From Gammaproteobacteria bacterium (GTDB lineage: Bacteria > Pseudomonadota > Gammaproteobacteria > Chromatiales > Chromatiaceae): DNA of 64,000 nucleotides. Below the pieces are notes generated by a model. That model was not told where the DNA came from, did no database searches, and saw only the letters and a list, made by a program, of their open reading frames with translations. Below, in pieces: positions 55,251-63,610 of the stretch (positions are counted from its first letter, which is position 1; each line of letters begins with the position of its first letter). The translations under genes were made by a program, and so were the position numbers. The stretch spans positions 1-64,000 of the forward strand of contig JAGRGU010000046.1 of NCBI GenBank assembly GCA_020445335.1, read 5' to 3'.

Positions 55251-56899
55251 AGCGCCAGCAGCAGAAACGCCAGCGGCGCCATGTAGATGTACCAGGGTGT
55301 GGGCGCCGGATCGATCATCTGCGGCACGCTCCAGGCGCCCTCGTAGCCGTCGCTGTCGATCACCCGCACACGGAAGAAGCTGAGCATCGGTGGACGTTCG
55401 GTCTGCCAGGTCGGCGTTTCCAGGGTCGCTTCGCTGATCAGCTGATCGAATTTGGCGCTGTCGGCCAGCTGCACCCGGTAGTGGCGTCCCTCGCCGCTAT
55501 CGGGCCACTGCAGTCTGATGCTCCGCTCGTCGCCGCTGCTGGCAATCTCGGGTGCCGCGGGAGCGGGCCGCAGGGTGAATGTCCGCGCCACCCCCCAGGG
55601 GCCCTGCTCACCATTCAGCTCCGCCTGCAGACGCCAACTGTAGTCGCCGGGCGCGAGCTGATCGGGGGTGAAGCGCGCGTCCTCCAGCTGCGCGACATCC
55701 AGCAGTGGCGTGGTCGGATCGCCCTGGGAGAAGAGCTGCAGGCGTGCGCTGGCGCCGTTACCCGGGCGTGTCCACTCGAAGGTCGGCAACTCGCTACGCA
55801 CGCGTTGGTCGATTTCGGGAAGCAGTGCCAGCGGTGGCTGAGGCTGGGCGTCGAGCTCGAACTGCAGGCTGCTCTCCTCGCCCTCGAGTCCGTTGGCGTC
55901 GATGGCACGCAGCGTCAGCCGATAGCTGCCATCCGGCAGCGCATCAGTGCTCAGACTGGTGCGTGCGGTGACCTGGTCCAGCAGCGGAACCTTGCTGTCG
56001 AGCGCATTGGCCAGCAGCCGGTAGCCGCTGGCGCCGTTTGTAGCCTGCCAACGGATCTCCAACGGGAAGCGTCGCGAATAGGGGACGGGTTCGATAAAGC
56101 GGGTGGCGGGAAGCAGACGCACCGGTGGCAGCGGCGGTTTGCCCTTCTCTACCAGGGTGCCGAAGCCGGCGCTGATGCCGCGCGCCGTGCCCGCAGCGGA
56201 GACCGCCACTTCGCCCCGGGTCACCTCGACGCGGGAGATCTGCGGCGCCTGTGAGTCGACGCTGGCACGAAATTGGGTGCCGCGTACCGCGGTGCTGGCC
56301 GAGGGGGTATCGATCTCGAACCTGCTGCCACGGGGCTTGACGCGGTTTTCGGTGCGCCCCGCGTCCAGCCTGATGCGGGTGTCCGCCAGACCCATACCCG
56401 GGAACCGGTCGGCCCTGGTCAGGGTGAGGCGGGTGTCCTTTGCCAGCAACAGCGTCGAACCGTCGCTGTATTCGAGCACCGCACTGCCGTTCTCGCCGAT
56501 GATCACCTGGTCGCCGGCGACCAGCTCGCTGTCGAGTCGCAGCGGCCGAGTCTGGCCGTCTGAGAGCAGGTCTGCCTCGCCCGAAACCGCCTGCACCCGC
56601 GCGCCACCGGGTTCTACGCGCAGCCACTGCAGCGGAATCGTCAGCGTCGTGCCCGGTTTGAGATGCCTGGGTCTATCGATGCCGTTGAGTTTCAGCAGCG
56701 GCTTCCAGTACTCCATGCCGTGCAGGAATCGTTGCGTGATGTTCCAGGGATTGTCACCCTGCCGAAGCGGGTAGTGCAGCACGCCGTCGTCGGCGTAAAG
56801 CGCGGTTTGAGTGCCGAGCAGCAGCGCGGCCGCGCCGGCAAATCGATGAAAGCGATGCAGTTTACGGCAAAACATGCCGGTCGGTGTGGAGGATGTCAT
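55247..56899 (-). CDS. LysM-FecR domain membrane protein
   Basis: A 550-residue exported protein: signal peptide (FAGAAALLLGTQTALYA), a LysM domain (about 40-90, YPLRQGDNPWNITQRFL), a FecR domain (about 100-220, with FEIDTPSASTAVRGTQF), fibronectin-like repeats, and a C-terminal membrane helix (YIYMAPLAFLLLAL) that ends the chain. The LysM suggests peptidoglycan binding. FecR-CHASE2 pairs are commonly found next to each other in proteobacteria, so it probably senses the envelope and signals through the CHASE2 protein. It overlaps that gene by four bases. Confidence 0.88.
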   Translation of the reverse strand: MTSSTPTGMFCRKLHRFHRFAGAAALLLGTQTALYADDGVLHYPLRQGDNPWNITQRFLHGMEYWKPLLKLNGIDRPRHLKPGTTLTIPLQWLRVEPGGARVQAVSGEADLLSDGQTRPLRLDSELVAGDQVIIGENGSAVLEYSDGSTLLLAKDTRLTLTRADRFPGMGLADTRIRLDAGRTENRVKPRGSRFEIDTPSASTAVRGTQFRASVDSQAPQISRVEVTRGEVAVSAAGTARGISAGFGTLVEKGKPPLPPVRLLPATRFIEPVPYSRRFPLEIRWQATNGASGYRLLANALDSKVPLLDQVTARTSLSTDALPDGSYRLTLRAIDANGLEGEESSLQFELDAQPQPPLALLPEIDQRVRSELPTFEWTRPGNGASARLQLFSQGDPTTPLLDVAQLEDARFTPDQLAPGDYSWRLQAELNGEQGPWGVARTFTLRPAPAAPEIASSGDERSIRLQWPDSGEGRHYRVQLADSAKFDQLISEATLETPTWQTERPPMLSFFRVRVIDSDGYEGAWSVPQMIDPAPTPWYIYMAPLAFLLLAL

Positions 56900-56982
56900 C
56901 GAAACTGAGACCTGTGTGGCTGGTTATGCGGCCGAATCCGTTGCAGCGCCTTCGATGGCGCGATACTCCTGCAGCCGATATC

Positions 56983-59223
56983 TTAACCGTAAAGCCGTTC
57001 CAGGTCGCGGCGGACGTGGGTGTAGCTTTGTTGCAGCCGCACCAGTTGATCACGCGCTTCCTGCAGCGCAATTTCGGCTGCTCGGTGTTCCAGATCGGCG
57101 GCCAGCGCCGAGAGCTGCAGCGCGCCGACATTGGCGCTGGCAGATTTGATGCTATGGGCAAGTCGTTGGAGTTCGCCCCGGTCACCGCTTTCGATGGTAC
57201 CCGCAAACGCCGCCAGCAGATCGCTGATGCTGCTGGTAACGGCCGGGATCAACAGTGCGAAATCCTCGCCCATCATTTCGCGCAATTGCTCCAGTTTGGC
57301 CGGGTCGACGCTCTCGATCTCGTTGGTCGCTATCTCCGCCGAAGCCGCTTCTGGTGGCGCGCTGCGCGCTGTTGCGGCGGCACGCGGCAACCAGTGCGAG
57401 AGCAGATGCCGCAGCTCATCTTCCGTGAACGGCTTCGTTAGATGGCCATCAATTCCGGCTTCGAGGCGCCGTTCCCGTTCCAGCTCCGCATCGTTGGCCG
57501 TCAGGGCGATGATCGGCGTGCGCGAATCCCGCTCCAGCGCGCGTATCTCACGGCTCGCCTGATAGCCATCCATCTGCGGCATCTGGCAATCCATCAGCAC
57601 CAGGTCGAAGTGGCCCTGACGCCACCTGGCCACTGCTTCGACGCCGTTCTCCACGCACTCCGCGGTCAGACCGAGACGCCGCAGGAAGGAGAGCGCGACC
57701 AGCTGGTTGGCGGGGATATCCTCCGCCAACAGCACCCGGCCGGAGAGTTTGATCGTGTCTCCCGGGGAGGCCTCCTCTCCAGTGGTTTTGAGCTCCGCGA
57801 GCGGCAGCGACAGGCACAGAGCGAATCTGCTTCCCTCCCCCGGTCTACTCTGCACACTGATTTCGCCCCCCATCAAATCGGTGAGTTGACGGCAGATCGC
57901 AAGACCCAGGCCGGTGCCCCCATAACTGCGGGTGGTGCTGCTATCGGCCTGGGTAAAGGCCTCGAACAGGCGCGTCTGATCCTGCTCGCTGATACCGATG
58001 CCGCTGTCCTGTACCGCGATCTCCAACGTACAGTGCTCAGCGGTGCGTGCGAGCGCCTTGATCGAGATGCGGACAAACCCCTGGTGGGTGAACTTGATCG
58101 CATTGTTGGTCAGGTTGATCAGAATCTGGCGCAGTCGTCCGGCGTCGCCAACCAGCGCTTTCGGACACTGCGGGTGGTACTCCAGGGAGAGTTCGATGGC
58201 GCGCTTGTCGGCGTTTGGTTTGAGCAGTTTGACGACATCCCCCACAGTCTGCTCGAGGTCGAACGGCAGCGGGGCCAGCTGCATTTTGCCGACCTCTATC
58301 TTGGAGAAATCGAGGATGTCGTTGATGATTCCGAGCAGTGCCTCTGCGGATTGGCGGATGATCTGCAGATACTCCCGCTGGTCCGCCTGCAGGGGGGTGC
58401 CGCCCAGCAGTTCAACCATCCCCAACACGCCGTTCAACGGCGTCCTTATCTCATGGCTCATGACGGCGAGAAAGTCGCTCTTGGCTTTGTTCGCCGATTC
58501 CGCTTGCGCGCGCGCCAGCGACATCGCCCCCTCACTTGCGCGCAGCTTGCGATTGCTCTCGGCCAGTTCGTTGAGCATCGTGCGATTCTTGTAGCGCTGC
58601 CGGATCGATTCCCGCAACATATTGTGGTAGCTGTGGAAAGCGTTGAAGAGCACCAGCGAATAGAGCACCGTCAGTGCTCCGATGAAGAGATGCTCGGAGC
58701 TTCCATGGCTAGCCAGCGCGATCACCAGGGCGGACAGAATCGGAACGCATATCGCGAAGAAGGCTGCGGGCAACGCGGCGTTGGTTGCGAGCGCGCCGGC
58801 GCAGATGCCACCTATGAGCAGGGTCGCCAACGCGTGTTCGACCATTGAGCCATAATTGATCGCGAGGATTGCGGCACCCCCCCACACCAGGCCACTCGAG
58901 AGTGCGCCGTAGACGAAACGACGGGCCCAGATCCGGGGGGCGGCACCTGCGCCGATCTTTCGGAACCTTTGTAACAGCAATCCACGCCCTAACGCCGAGA
59001 GCAGCGACGCCAAGATCAGCAGCGCCAGCAGGTCCGCTGGGATATGGTCCCAGTAGAGTAGTGCGAAGAAGGCGGTCAGCACCAGAATTCCGGCCAGTCC
59101 GGTTGGGGCGTTGGCGTAGAGCAGCGCCGTTTGCTCGCGGAACAGAAACGCCTTGTCGGGTGACTGAACTGGGCTCAATGCCGTGACCTCGCTGTCGTCT
59201 TGGCCGGATTGGCGAGTCGGCAC
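56983..59223 (-). CDS. Hybrid histidine kinase with receiver and HPt domains
   Basis: A 746-residue sensor. The N-terminus has about six membrane helices with short loops (an integral-membrane sensor), then HisKA with [10 protein letters not shown] (about 256), HATPase (N box [12 protein letters not shown]), a receiver domain with the phospho-acceptor Asp in [11 protein letters not shown] (about 541) and an HPt domain with [12 protein letters not shown] (His about 686). The receiver starts [11 protein letters not shown]. It is a complete internal phosphorelay without a DNA-binding output; the cognate output is not in the window, unless it is the downstream CHASE2 protein. First gene of the operon. 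Confidence 0.93.
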   Translation of the reverse strand: MPTRQSGQDDSEVTALSPVQSPDKAFLFREQTALLYANAPTGLAGILVLTAFFALLYWDHIPADLLALLILASLLSALGRGLLLQRFRKIGAGAAPRIWARRFVYGALSSGLVWGGAAILAINYGSMVEHALATLLIGGICAGALATNAALPAAFFAICVPILSALVIALASHGSSEHLFIGALTVLYSLVLFNAFHSYHNMLRESIRQRYKNRTMLNELAESNRKLRASEGAMSLARAQAESANKAKSDFLAVMSHEIRTPLNGVLGMVELLGGTPLQADQREYLQIIRQSAEALLGIINDILDFSKIEVGKMQLAPLPFDLEQTVGDVVKLLKPNADKRAIELSLEYHPQCPKALVGDAGRLRQILINLTNNAIKFTHQGFVRISIKALARTAEHCTLEIAVQDSGIGISEQDQTRLFEAFTQADSSTTRSYGGTGLGLAICRQLTDLMGGEISVQSRPGEGSRFALCLSLPLAELKTTGEEASPGDTIKLSGRVLLAEDIPANQLVALSFLRRLGLTAECVENGVEAVARWRQGHFDLVLMDCQMPQMDGYQASREIRALERDSRTPIIALTANDAELERERRLEAGIDGHLTKPFTEDELRHLLSHWLPRAAATARSAPPEAASAEIATNEIESVDPAKLEQLREMMGEDFALLIPAVTSSISDLLAAFAGTIESGDRGELQRLAHSIKSASANVGALQLSALAADLEHRAAEIALQEARDQLVRLQQSYTHVRRDLERLYG

Positions 59224-59276
59224 AGCCGCGGCCGGGGAGGCCGCTCGCCTTCCACTGTCTAGCGGCCGGAATCGGG

Positions 59277-59573
59277 TCAGCTGTAGACGTTGAGATACTT
59301 CAGGCAGATGACGCGCAGGCAGGAGGCGAGATTCTTGTCGTTGGCGATCAGGCAGTGGTCGTGGATGCGCTGGATCAGCTCCGGCAGCAACAGCCCCTCC
59401 TCGGCGGCCATCACGTCCAGTACGCTCCAGAAGGCGCGCTCCAGCCTGACCGTGGTGGAGTGGCCGTGGATCCGGAAACCGCGCTTCTCGGGGATGAACT
59501 CGGATATCTGGTCGGTGGTACAGGCGTTGAACATGTGGTCCAGCATCCCGACCGGCTCGAGATAGATAGCCAT
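59277..59573 (-). CDS. Ribbon-helix-helix domain protein, possible regulator
   Basis: The conserved part, [29 protein letters not shown] with [13 protein letters not shown], matches the RHH_4 type of ribbon-helix-helix protein. The start is uncertain: ATG 59573 or 59546, while the open frame runs back to 59750 with residues that do not look conserved. It is transcribed away from the sulfur operon that begins at 59842, and the 268-base shared region between them is a natural place for its operator (a CCACCC/GGGTGG inverted repeat lies at 59757-59775). A role as that operon's regulator is inference. Confidence 0.75.
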   Translation of the reverse strand: MAIYLEPVGMLDHMFNACTTDQISEFIPEKRGFRIHGHSTTVRLERAFWSVLDVMAAEEGLLLPELIQRIHDHCLIANDKNLASCLRVICLKYLNVYS

Positions 59574-59841
59574 CAGCTGGACCCCGGCGTACGTACGGCG
59601 CCTGCGTGCCGGCAGCATTGGCCGGCCAATGATTTTCGTTTTCCCTTCATGCGCTGAAGTGTACACCAGCAAGGTTGATTCTACTGCCGGGACTATACTC
59701 TGGAGGTGGCCTGAAAAGTTGATCCTGACGGCCCTCACCGCAGTTGGCAATAAATACCACCCGCCGTCGGGGTGGCGGACTTAGAGTACCGCTATCGTCC
59801 CCGGCGGGGCGGTTGGCAAACAGGGTTGAGGGAGATTGTGC

Positions 59842-60333
59842 ATGGAGTTTTTCCGCAAGACGCTGGATCCTGTCATTGCGTTGGCGATCATCGCCGTGCT
59901 CGACATCTTCATGTTCCTGATCGTCGGCGCCTGGACCGTCGGCGGCGGTGAGACAATGATGACCGGGCTTGCGGCGCAGGCGGTGCTGGGTGAGGATCTG
60001 CAGCGCATACCCTTCTGGAATCTGGTGTTCAGGCCCGACCCGGGCTACTGGAAGATTTACATCAGCCTGGGCATGCTGTTCGGCGCCTTCGTCGGCGCGC
60101 TGCTGAGCAAAGAGTTCTATCTGCGTTACCCACGCCATCTTTCGGAGTGGATCCTGATCACCGTCGGCGGCCTGTTGATGGGTTTCGGTATCCGCCTGGC
60201 GTTCGTCTGCAACGTTTCGACCTTCTTCGGCCTGACCCCCGAGATGAATCTGGGCGGTTATCTCGCCATCAGCGGCATCATTGCCGGTGCCTGGGTCGGT
60301 TCGCTGATCTACAAGAAAATTCTGGAGGGGTGA
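59842..60333 (+). CDS. YeeE/YedE family transporter, first half
   Basis: A 163-residue membrane protein with four hydrophobic spans that matches the N-terminal half of the YeeE/YedE (DUF395) sulfur-transport family. The segments GGGETMMTGLAAQAVLG, LLMGFGIRLAFVCNVSTFFGLTPE and SGIIAGAWVG are recognisable. The Cys in FVCNVSTF corresponds to a conserved thiol in thiosulfate transporters of this family. GAGGGAG lies 7 bases before ATG 59842. The second half is the next gene, so the transporter is split. Confidence 0.85.
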   Translation: MEFFRKTLDPVIALAIIAVLDIFMFLIVGAWTVGGGETMMTGLAAQAVLGEDLQRIPFWNLVFRPDPGYWKIYISLGMLFGAFVGALLSKEFYLRYPRHLSEWILITVGGLLMGFGIRLAFVCNVSTFFGLTPEMNLGGYLAISGIIAGAWVGSLIYKKILEG

Positions 60334-60336
60334 TTC

Positions 60337-60936
60337 GTGTCTGTCGTTGGAGAGTGTCTGGTCGCCTTCATCTTTGGTTCGGTGGTCGGTCTGCTGGTGC
60401 AGAGGTCGCGTTTCTGCAACACCGCTGCCCTGCGTGACGCCATCCTGTTCAAGACCTATCGCAATACCAAGGCACTGCTGGTGGCGATGATGATCCTGAC
60501 CATCGGTTTCACCACCTTCCTGACCATCGGCGACGGTCACCCGATGCACTTCGACGTAGGGTTGAACCAGATTCTAGGCCTGTTCCTGTTCGGCGTCGGC
60601 ATGGTGCTGGCCGGAGCCTGCACCGTCTCCACCTGGGTCAAGACCGGAGAGGGCAATGTCGGCGCGCTCTGGGCGCTGCTGTTCACCTTCATCGGCATGT
60701 TCCTTTTTTCGCTGCTCTGGTCCTACAACTACTGGCCACCGGCTCCGTCGGCGATGACCGGAGAGCCCAATCTGCAGGCGCTGCAGCTGGGCTACAGCAA
60801 CGCCGCGACGCTGCAGGAGAAATACGGCATTCCGGCGATCGTCTTTGGCCTGGGGCAGACACTGGTGCTGTTCGTCATCTACCGGGCGATTCTGCGCAAG
60901 GAGCGCGGGCAGTCGAGTGGCGCTGCCAGCAACTGA
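60337..60936 (+). CDS. YeeE/YedE family transporter, second half
   Basis: A 199-residue membrane protein starting with GTG 60337, 3 bases after the first half. It carries the other family motifs: LVQRSRFCNTAALRD, GLFLFGVGMVLAGACTVSTWVKTGEGNVGA. The Cys residues in RFCNTA and GACTVS are the likely sulfur-contact sites, as in the thiosulfate transporter TsuA. Two-protein versions (PmpA/PmpB) are known. The transported species could be thiosulfate or another reduced sulfur form; the sequence alone cannot decide. Confidence 0.87.
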   Translation: MSVVGECLVAFIFGSVVGLLVQRSRFCNTAALRDAILFKTYRNTKALLVAMMILTIGFTTFLTIGDGHPMHFDVGLNQILGLFLFGVGMVLAGACTVSTWVKTGEGNVGALWALLFTFIGMFLFSLLWSYNYWPPAPSAMTGEPNLQALQLGYSNAATLQEKYGIPAIVFGLGQTLVLFVIYRAILRKERGQSSGAASN

Positions 60937-60966
60937 TTCTGGTTTCAATCGATTGAGAGGTGCGAC

Positions 60967-61272
60967 ATGTTCGGATTCGGCAAGAAAGAGAAGGGAGAGA
61001 GCAGCGGTCCGGTCGGAGAGGCGACGCTGGAGAGCGGAGAGGTCGTCAGCATTGCGCAGTGTGTCGACTGCATAGGCGACTCCTGCCCTAGGCCACAGCT
61101 GATGACCAAGAAGGCTCTGGCGGCGGCCGCGCCGGGCGATGTCATCGAGGTGCTGGTCGACAACCCCTCGTCGGTCGAGGCGATTCCGCCGATGCTGGAC
61201 GGTCTCGGTACCACGCTGCTGGAGACACGCAAGAGCGAGCGCCGCTGGGAGCTCTATCTGCGCAAGAACTGA
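60967..61272 (+). CDS. TusA-like sulfur carrier with extra cysteines
   Basis: A 101-residue cytoplasmic protein. Residues 45-100 form a TusA fold with the active-site motif DSCPRPQLMTKKAL (CPxP). The 30-residue N-terminal extension is Lys/Gly/Glu-rich and the motif is preceded by CVDCIGD, so a CxxC sits directly before the active site. TusA proteins carry persulfide sulfur between donors and acceptors. The gene follows the split transporter with GAGAGG at the start, consistent with sulfur handed over at the membrane. Confidence 0.85.
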   Translation: MFGFGKKEKGESSGPVGEATLESGEVVSIAQCVDCIGDSCPRPQLMTKKALAAAAPGDVIEVLVDNPSSVEAIPPMLDGLGTTLLETRKSERRWELYLRKN

Positions 61273-61297
61273 ACTTCTGCCGCAGGATATAGCGAAG

Positions 61298-61504
61298 ATG
61301 AAGCGGATCAATTTCACTCTGCTCTACGTCGCGGTCATCGGCCTGGTCTGCCTGGTGTCGCTGCTCTACGTGCTGGTCGCTCCGCCGCAGAGTCTGCGTA
61401 TGAGCCGCGACGGCATCCCGTTCTTCACGCCACCGGTGGCGCACCCGGTGAGCGGCGAGGCGCTGGACCTGGGTGAACTGGTGCGCCACTTCAAGGGGGA
61501 GTGA
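61298..61504 (+). CDS. 68-residue membrane protein in the sulfur operon
   Basis: A protein with one N-terminal helix (FTLLYVAVIGLVCLVSLLYVLV), then an extracytoplasmic-looking tail with RMSRDGIPFFTPPVAHPVSGEALDLGELVRHFKGE. The only cysteine is in the helix. The ATG at 61298 is 25 bases after the TusA gene. No known family. The gene ends 3 bases before the next microprotein gene. Confidence 0.75.
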   Translation: MKRINFTLLYVAVIGLVCLVSLLYVLVAPPQSLRMSRDGIPFFTPPVAHPVSGEALDLGELVRHFKGE

Positions 61505-61507
61505 CCG

Positions 61508-61600
61508 ATGACGCTTGATCTCGAGACTCTGGCTCAGCTGGTGATGTTCGTGGTCGCGTTTCTCGGCATGTATCTGGGATTCGTGAAGGACTCGATGTAG
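61508..61600 (+). CDS. 30-residue membrane microprotein
   Basis: A 30-codon frame whose product, MTLDLETLAQLVMFVVAFL and a few more residues ending VKDSM, is almost entirely one membrane helix. A GGGGGAG ribosome site precedes ATG 61508 by 6 bases, the next gene starts 9 bases after its stop, and codon choice is like that of its neighbours. Its size and make-up recall small accessory subunits of membrane complexes (CydX, CcoQ). Evidence is the operon context. Confidence 0.7.
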   Translation: MTLDLETLAQLVMFVVAFLGMYLGFVKDSM

Positions 61601-61609
61601 GGAGGCTCT

Positions 61610-61879
61610 ATGGATCGTGCAAGTCTGTTGTTCTGCGCACTGTCGCTGGCGGTCAGCCTCCTGATCGCCGTGATCTGTCTCCCCCTTGCTTCGCTCTCCA
61701 CCGCCGAGCTGCAGGCGTCGCAGGCGCTGACTCCGGCGGAGGAGATGGGCGAGCTGGATCTGGGTGACTTCGGCAGTGTCAGCGTGCTGGAGCTGGTCGA
61801 CTACTACCTCGAGAATCCGCCGGCGCCGCCCGCCGCGGGCGCGGCAGCGGTGCGCGCGGTGCGATTTCAGGGGTGCTGA
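61610..61879 (+). CDS. 89-residue exported or membrane-anchored protein
   Basis: An N-terminal helix (LLFCALSLAVSLLIAVICLPLASL), possibly a signal anchor, then an acidic segment (ELDLGDFGSVSVLELVDYYLENPPAPPAAGAAA) and a C-terminal Cys (RFQGC). GGAGG lies 6 bases before ATG 61610. Together with the 68- and 30-residue products it makes three small membrane proteins in a row. No family recognised. Confidence 0.72.
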   Translation: MDRASLLFCALSLAVSLLIAVICLPLASLSTAELQASQALTPAEEMGELDLGDFGSVSVLELVDYYLENPPAPPAAGAAAVRAVRFQGC

Positions 61880-61885
61880 CGGCTG

Positions 61886-62722
61886 ATGAAGCCGTCTCTC
61901 CCGGTCGCGCTCTGTTGCCTGTTGCTGTCGTCGTTCGCGACCTCTGCGCGGGTGGCACCGCCGGCGGTCGGGTTCGTCGATCTCACGGTCCAGGTCGACG
62001 CCTTTGAGCGGGTGGTCGATACGCGCCCGCTGGCGGCGTGCCGGAAGGCGACGCTGCCGGGCGCACGCTGTCTTCCGGTCGAGGATCTGTTGGCACCGAA
62101 CCGCAGGCTGGCCAATTTCAGCGGGCTGCTGTGGTTGCTCGGCACTGCCGGACTGACCGGCGACGAGCGCTTGCTGGTGATCGGCGACGACGCCGAGAGG
62201 CGCGATTTCGTCGCCGGGTTGCTCTTTCTCGCCGGTCAGCGGCAGATCGCGGTGCTGAATGTCCGCGTCAGCGGCAGGTCGGCGTTCGCGGCGGGCGGCG
62301 GCCAGCCCCGCAGCAGCGTTCGTGAGCAGGTCTATCGCGCGCCGGTGCGGGATCGCCATCTGCTACTGCGCAGCGAACTGCGGCAGCTACTCGCCGGCGA
62401 CACCCCACCGGTGTTGCTGGACGGACGCACAGAGGAGGAGTACTGGGGTGTGCGGATCAGAGCCGCGCGCGGCGGGCATCTGCCGGGCGCCCGGCATCTG
62501 GCTTCGGCTTCACTGAAGCGGATGCGGCCGGAGCTTTTGGCGCTGCCTGAGGCACCGCTGGTCGCCTATGGCGGCGACGCATTCGAGGGTCTTGCCTATC
62601 TGGCCCGTCTGATCGCGCTGGGAGTCGATGCCAGCCTCTATCTGGAGGGTTGGAGCGGCTGGGCCTCCGACGGCTCGCTGCCTGTCGACAGTCTGAGCTT
62701 CAGTCGCCACGAAAGGAGTTGA
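61886..62722 (+). CDS. Exported double-rhodanese protein lacking the catalytic cysteine
   Basis: A 278-residue protein with a signal peptide (VALCCLLLSSFATSARV). Two rhodanese-like halves are seen: VDLTVQVDAFERVVDTRPLAAC in the first and VLLDGRTEEEYWGVRIRAARGGHLPGARHLA in the second. The usual CRxGxR active-site loop reads YGGDAFEG near residue 230, so no thiol is available there. It is therefore more likely a binding or scaffold protein than an enzyme. Starts 6 bases after the previous gene. Confidence 0.85.
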   Translation: MKPSLPVALCCLLLSSFATSARVAPPAVGFVDLTVQVDAFERVVDTRPLAACRKATLPGARCLPVEDLLAPNRRLANFSGLLWLLGTAGLTGDERLLVIGDDAERRDFVAGLLFLAGQRQIAVLNVRVSGRSAFAAGGGQPRSSVREQVYRAPVRDRHLLLRSELRQLLAGDTPPVLLDGRTEEEYWGVRIRAARGGHLPGARHLASASLKRMRPELLALPEAPLVAYGGDAFEGLAYLARLIALGVDASLYLEGWSGWASDGSLPVDSLSFSRHERS

Positions 62723-62726
62723 AGCG

Positions 62727-63017
62727 ATGGATATCCTGCTGTTGTTGACTCATCCGGAGGCGGGCCCGATCGCCCGTGGACTGGCACTTGCCTGCCAGCG
62801 CGCTGGCATTGATTGGGGCCTCTTCGTGACCAACGATGGGGTCAAGGCGCTGGCAGACCCGGATACGGCGCGGGCGTTGGCCGCGGCCACTCCTGCGATC
62901 GTCTGCCAGGACTCCTGGAACGCGCATATGCAGGGTGGCGACTGCCCTTTGACCCTGGGTAGCCAGACCAACAACTCCGCGCTGGTCGCGGAGGCCGTGC
63001 GGATCGTCAGTCTCTAG
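62727..63017 (+). CDS. DsrE-like protein
   Basis: A 96-residue protein with the DsrE/TusD-type fold pattern: an N-terminal strand MDILLLLTHPEAGPIARGLALA, and the segments FVTNDGVKALADPD and IVCQDSWNAHMQGGDCPLTLGSQTNNSALVAEAV. Two cysteines (IVCQD and GDCPLT) could carry sulfur. AGGAG precedes ATG 62727. It is the first of three small DsrE/F/H-like genes, resembling the DsrEFH and TusBCD sets, although each is divergent. Confidence 0.78.
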   Translation: MDILLLLTHPEAGPIARGLALACQRAGIDWGLFVTNDGVKALADPDTARALAAATPAIVCQDSWNAHMQGGDCPLTLGSQTNNSALVAEAVRIVSL

Positions 63018-63027
63018 CGGGGTGGTG

Positions 63028-63309
63028 ATGAACGGGAAGAAGAACATTCTGGTCCTGGCCAGGCGCGATCATCTGGAGGCGATGCGGGTTGCCGCAGGAA
63101 TGACGATCTTCGGACATCAGGTGCGACTGGTTTTCATGGCGCACCCGGTCACGGAAGAGACCGGTGGCAGCGAGCAGGCGGAGCTGCTGGAGCTGGCGGG
63201 GATAGAGCCGGAGTCGACCCTGAGCGAAATGGAGGGGCTGTTGCCGCTACTGGACAACGCAGCGTTGGCGGCAGCGATTGAGCAGGCGGAGCTGGTGGTG
63301 AATCTATGA
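63028..63309 (+). CDS. DsrE/F-like protein
   Basis: A 93-residue protein. The first strand and helix (KNILVLARRDHLEAMRVAAGMTIFGHQVRLVFMA) fit the DsrE/DsrF family; no cysteine is present, as in several DsrF members. GGGGTGG precedes ATG 63028. Its stop overlaps the next start (ATGA), so the two products are made together. Confidence 0.7.
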   Translation: MNGKKNILVLARRDHLEAMRVAAGMTIFGHQVRLVFMAHPVTEETGGSEQAELLELAGIEPESTLSEMEGLLPLLDNAALAAAIEQAELVVNL

Positions 63310-63506
63310 TGAGCGGTGACGAGCTGGATTTGTTGGTACTGGATACGGGGCTGTTTGCCGACTCGGATACGGTTTCGGCGGCGCTCGCCGAATTGCCGCA
63401 GACGCGGCTCGCGCGCATGGCTGTCGATCCTGAATCCATGACCACGGCGGAGTGGGACCGTTTGCTGCAAAGGTTGCTGCAGGCGGAGAAGGTGATCACT
63501 TTATGA
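63306..63506 (+). CDS. DsrH/TusB-like protein
   Basis: A 66-residue protein whose end, EWDRLLQRLLQAEKVITL, resembles the C-terminus of DsrH/TusB proteins; the rest (LDLLVLDTGLFADSDTVSAALAEL) forms a short alpha/beta unit. It lacks cysteine, whereas typical DsrH carries one near the C-terminus. The assignment rests on position as the third gene after two DsrE/F-like genes. Confidence 0.6.
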   Translation: MMSGDELDLLVLDTGLFADSDTVSAALAELPQTRLARMAVDPESMTTAEWDRLLQRLLQAEKVITL

Positions 63507-63610
63507 ACAGGTACGGGGCCTGTGGCAACGCTGTGCGGTGTCATCGATTGCGCTGCTTTTGACCGGTCCCTTGTGGCGATAACGAAAAAGTTGGAGAGGA
63601 GGAAGCAGAG

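Noticed and set aside
59574..59750. N-terminal extension of the ribbon-helix-helix protein
   Set aside because: The frame is open to 59750, but the extra residues show no conserved pattern and would occupy the shared promoter region.
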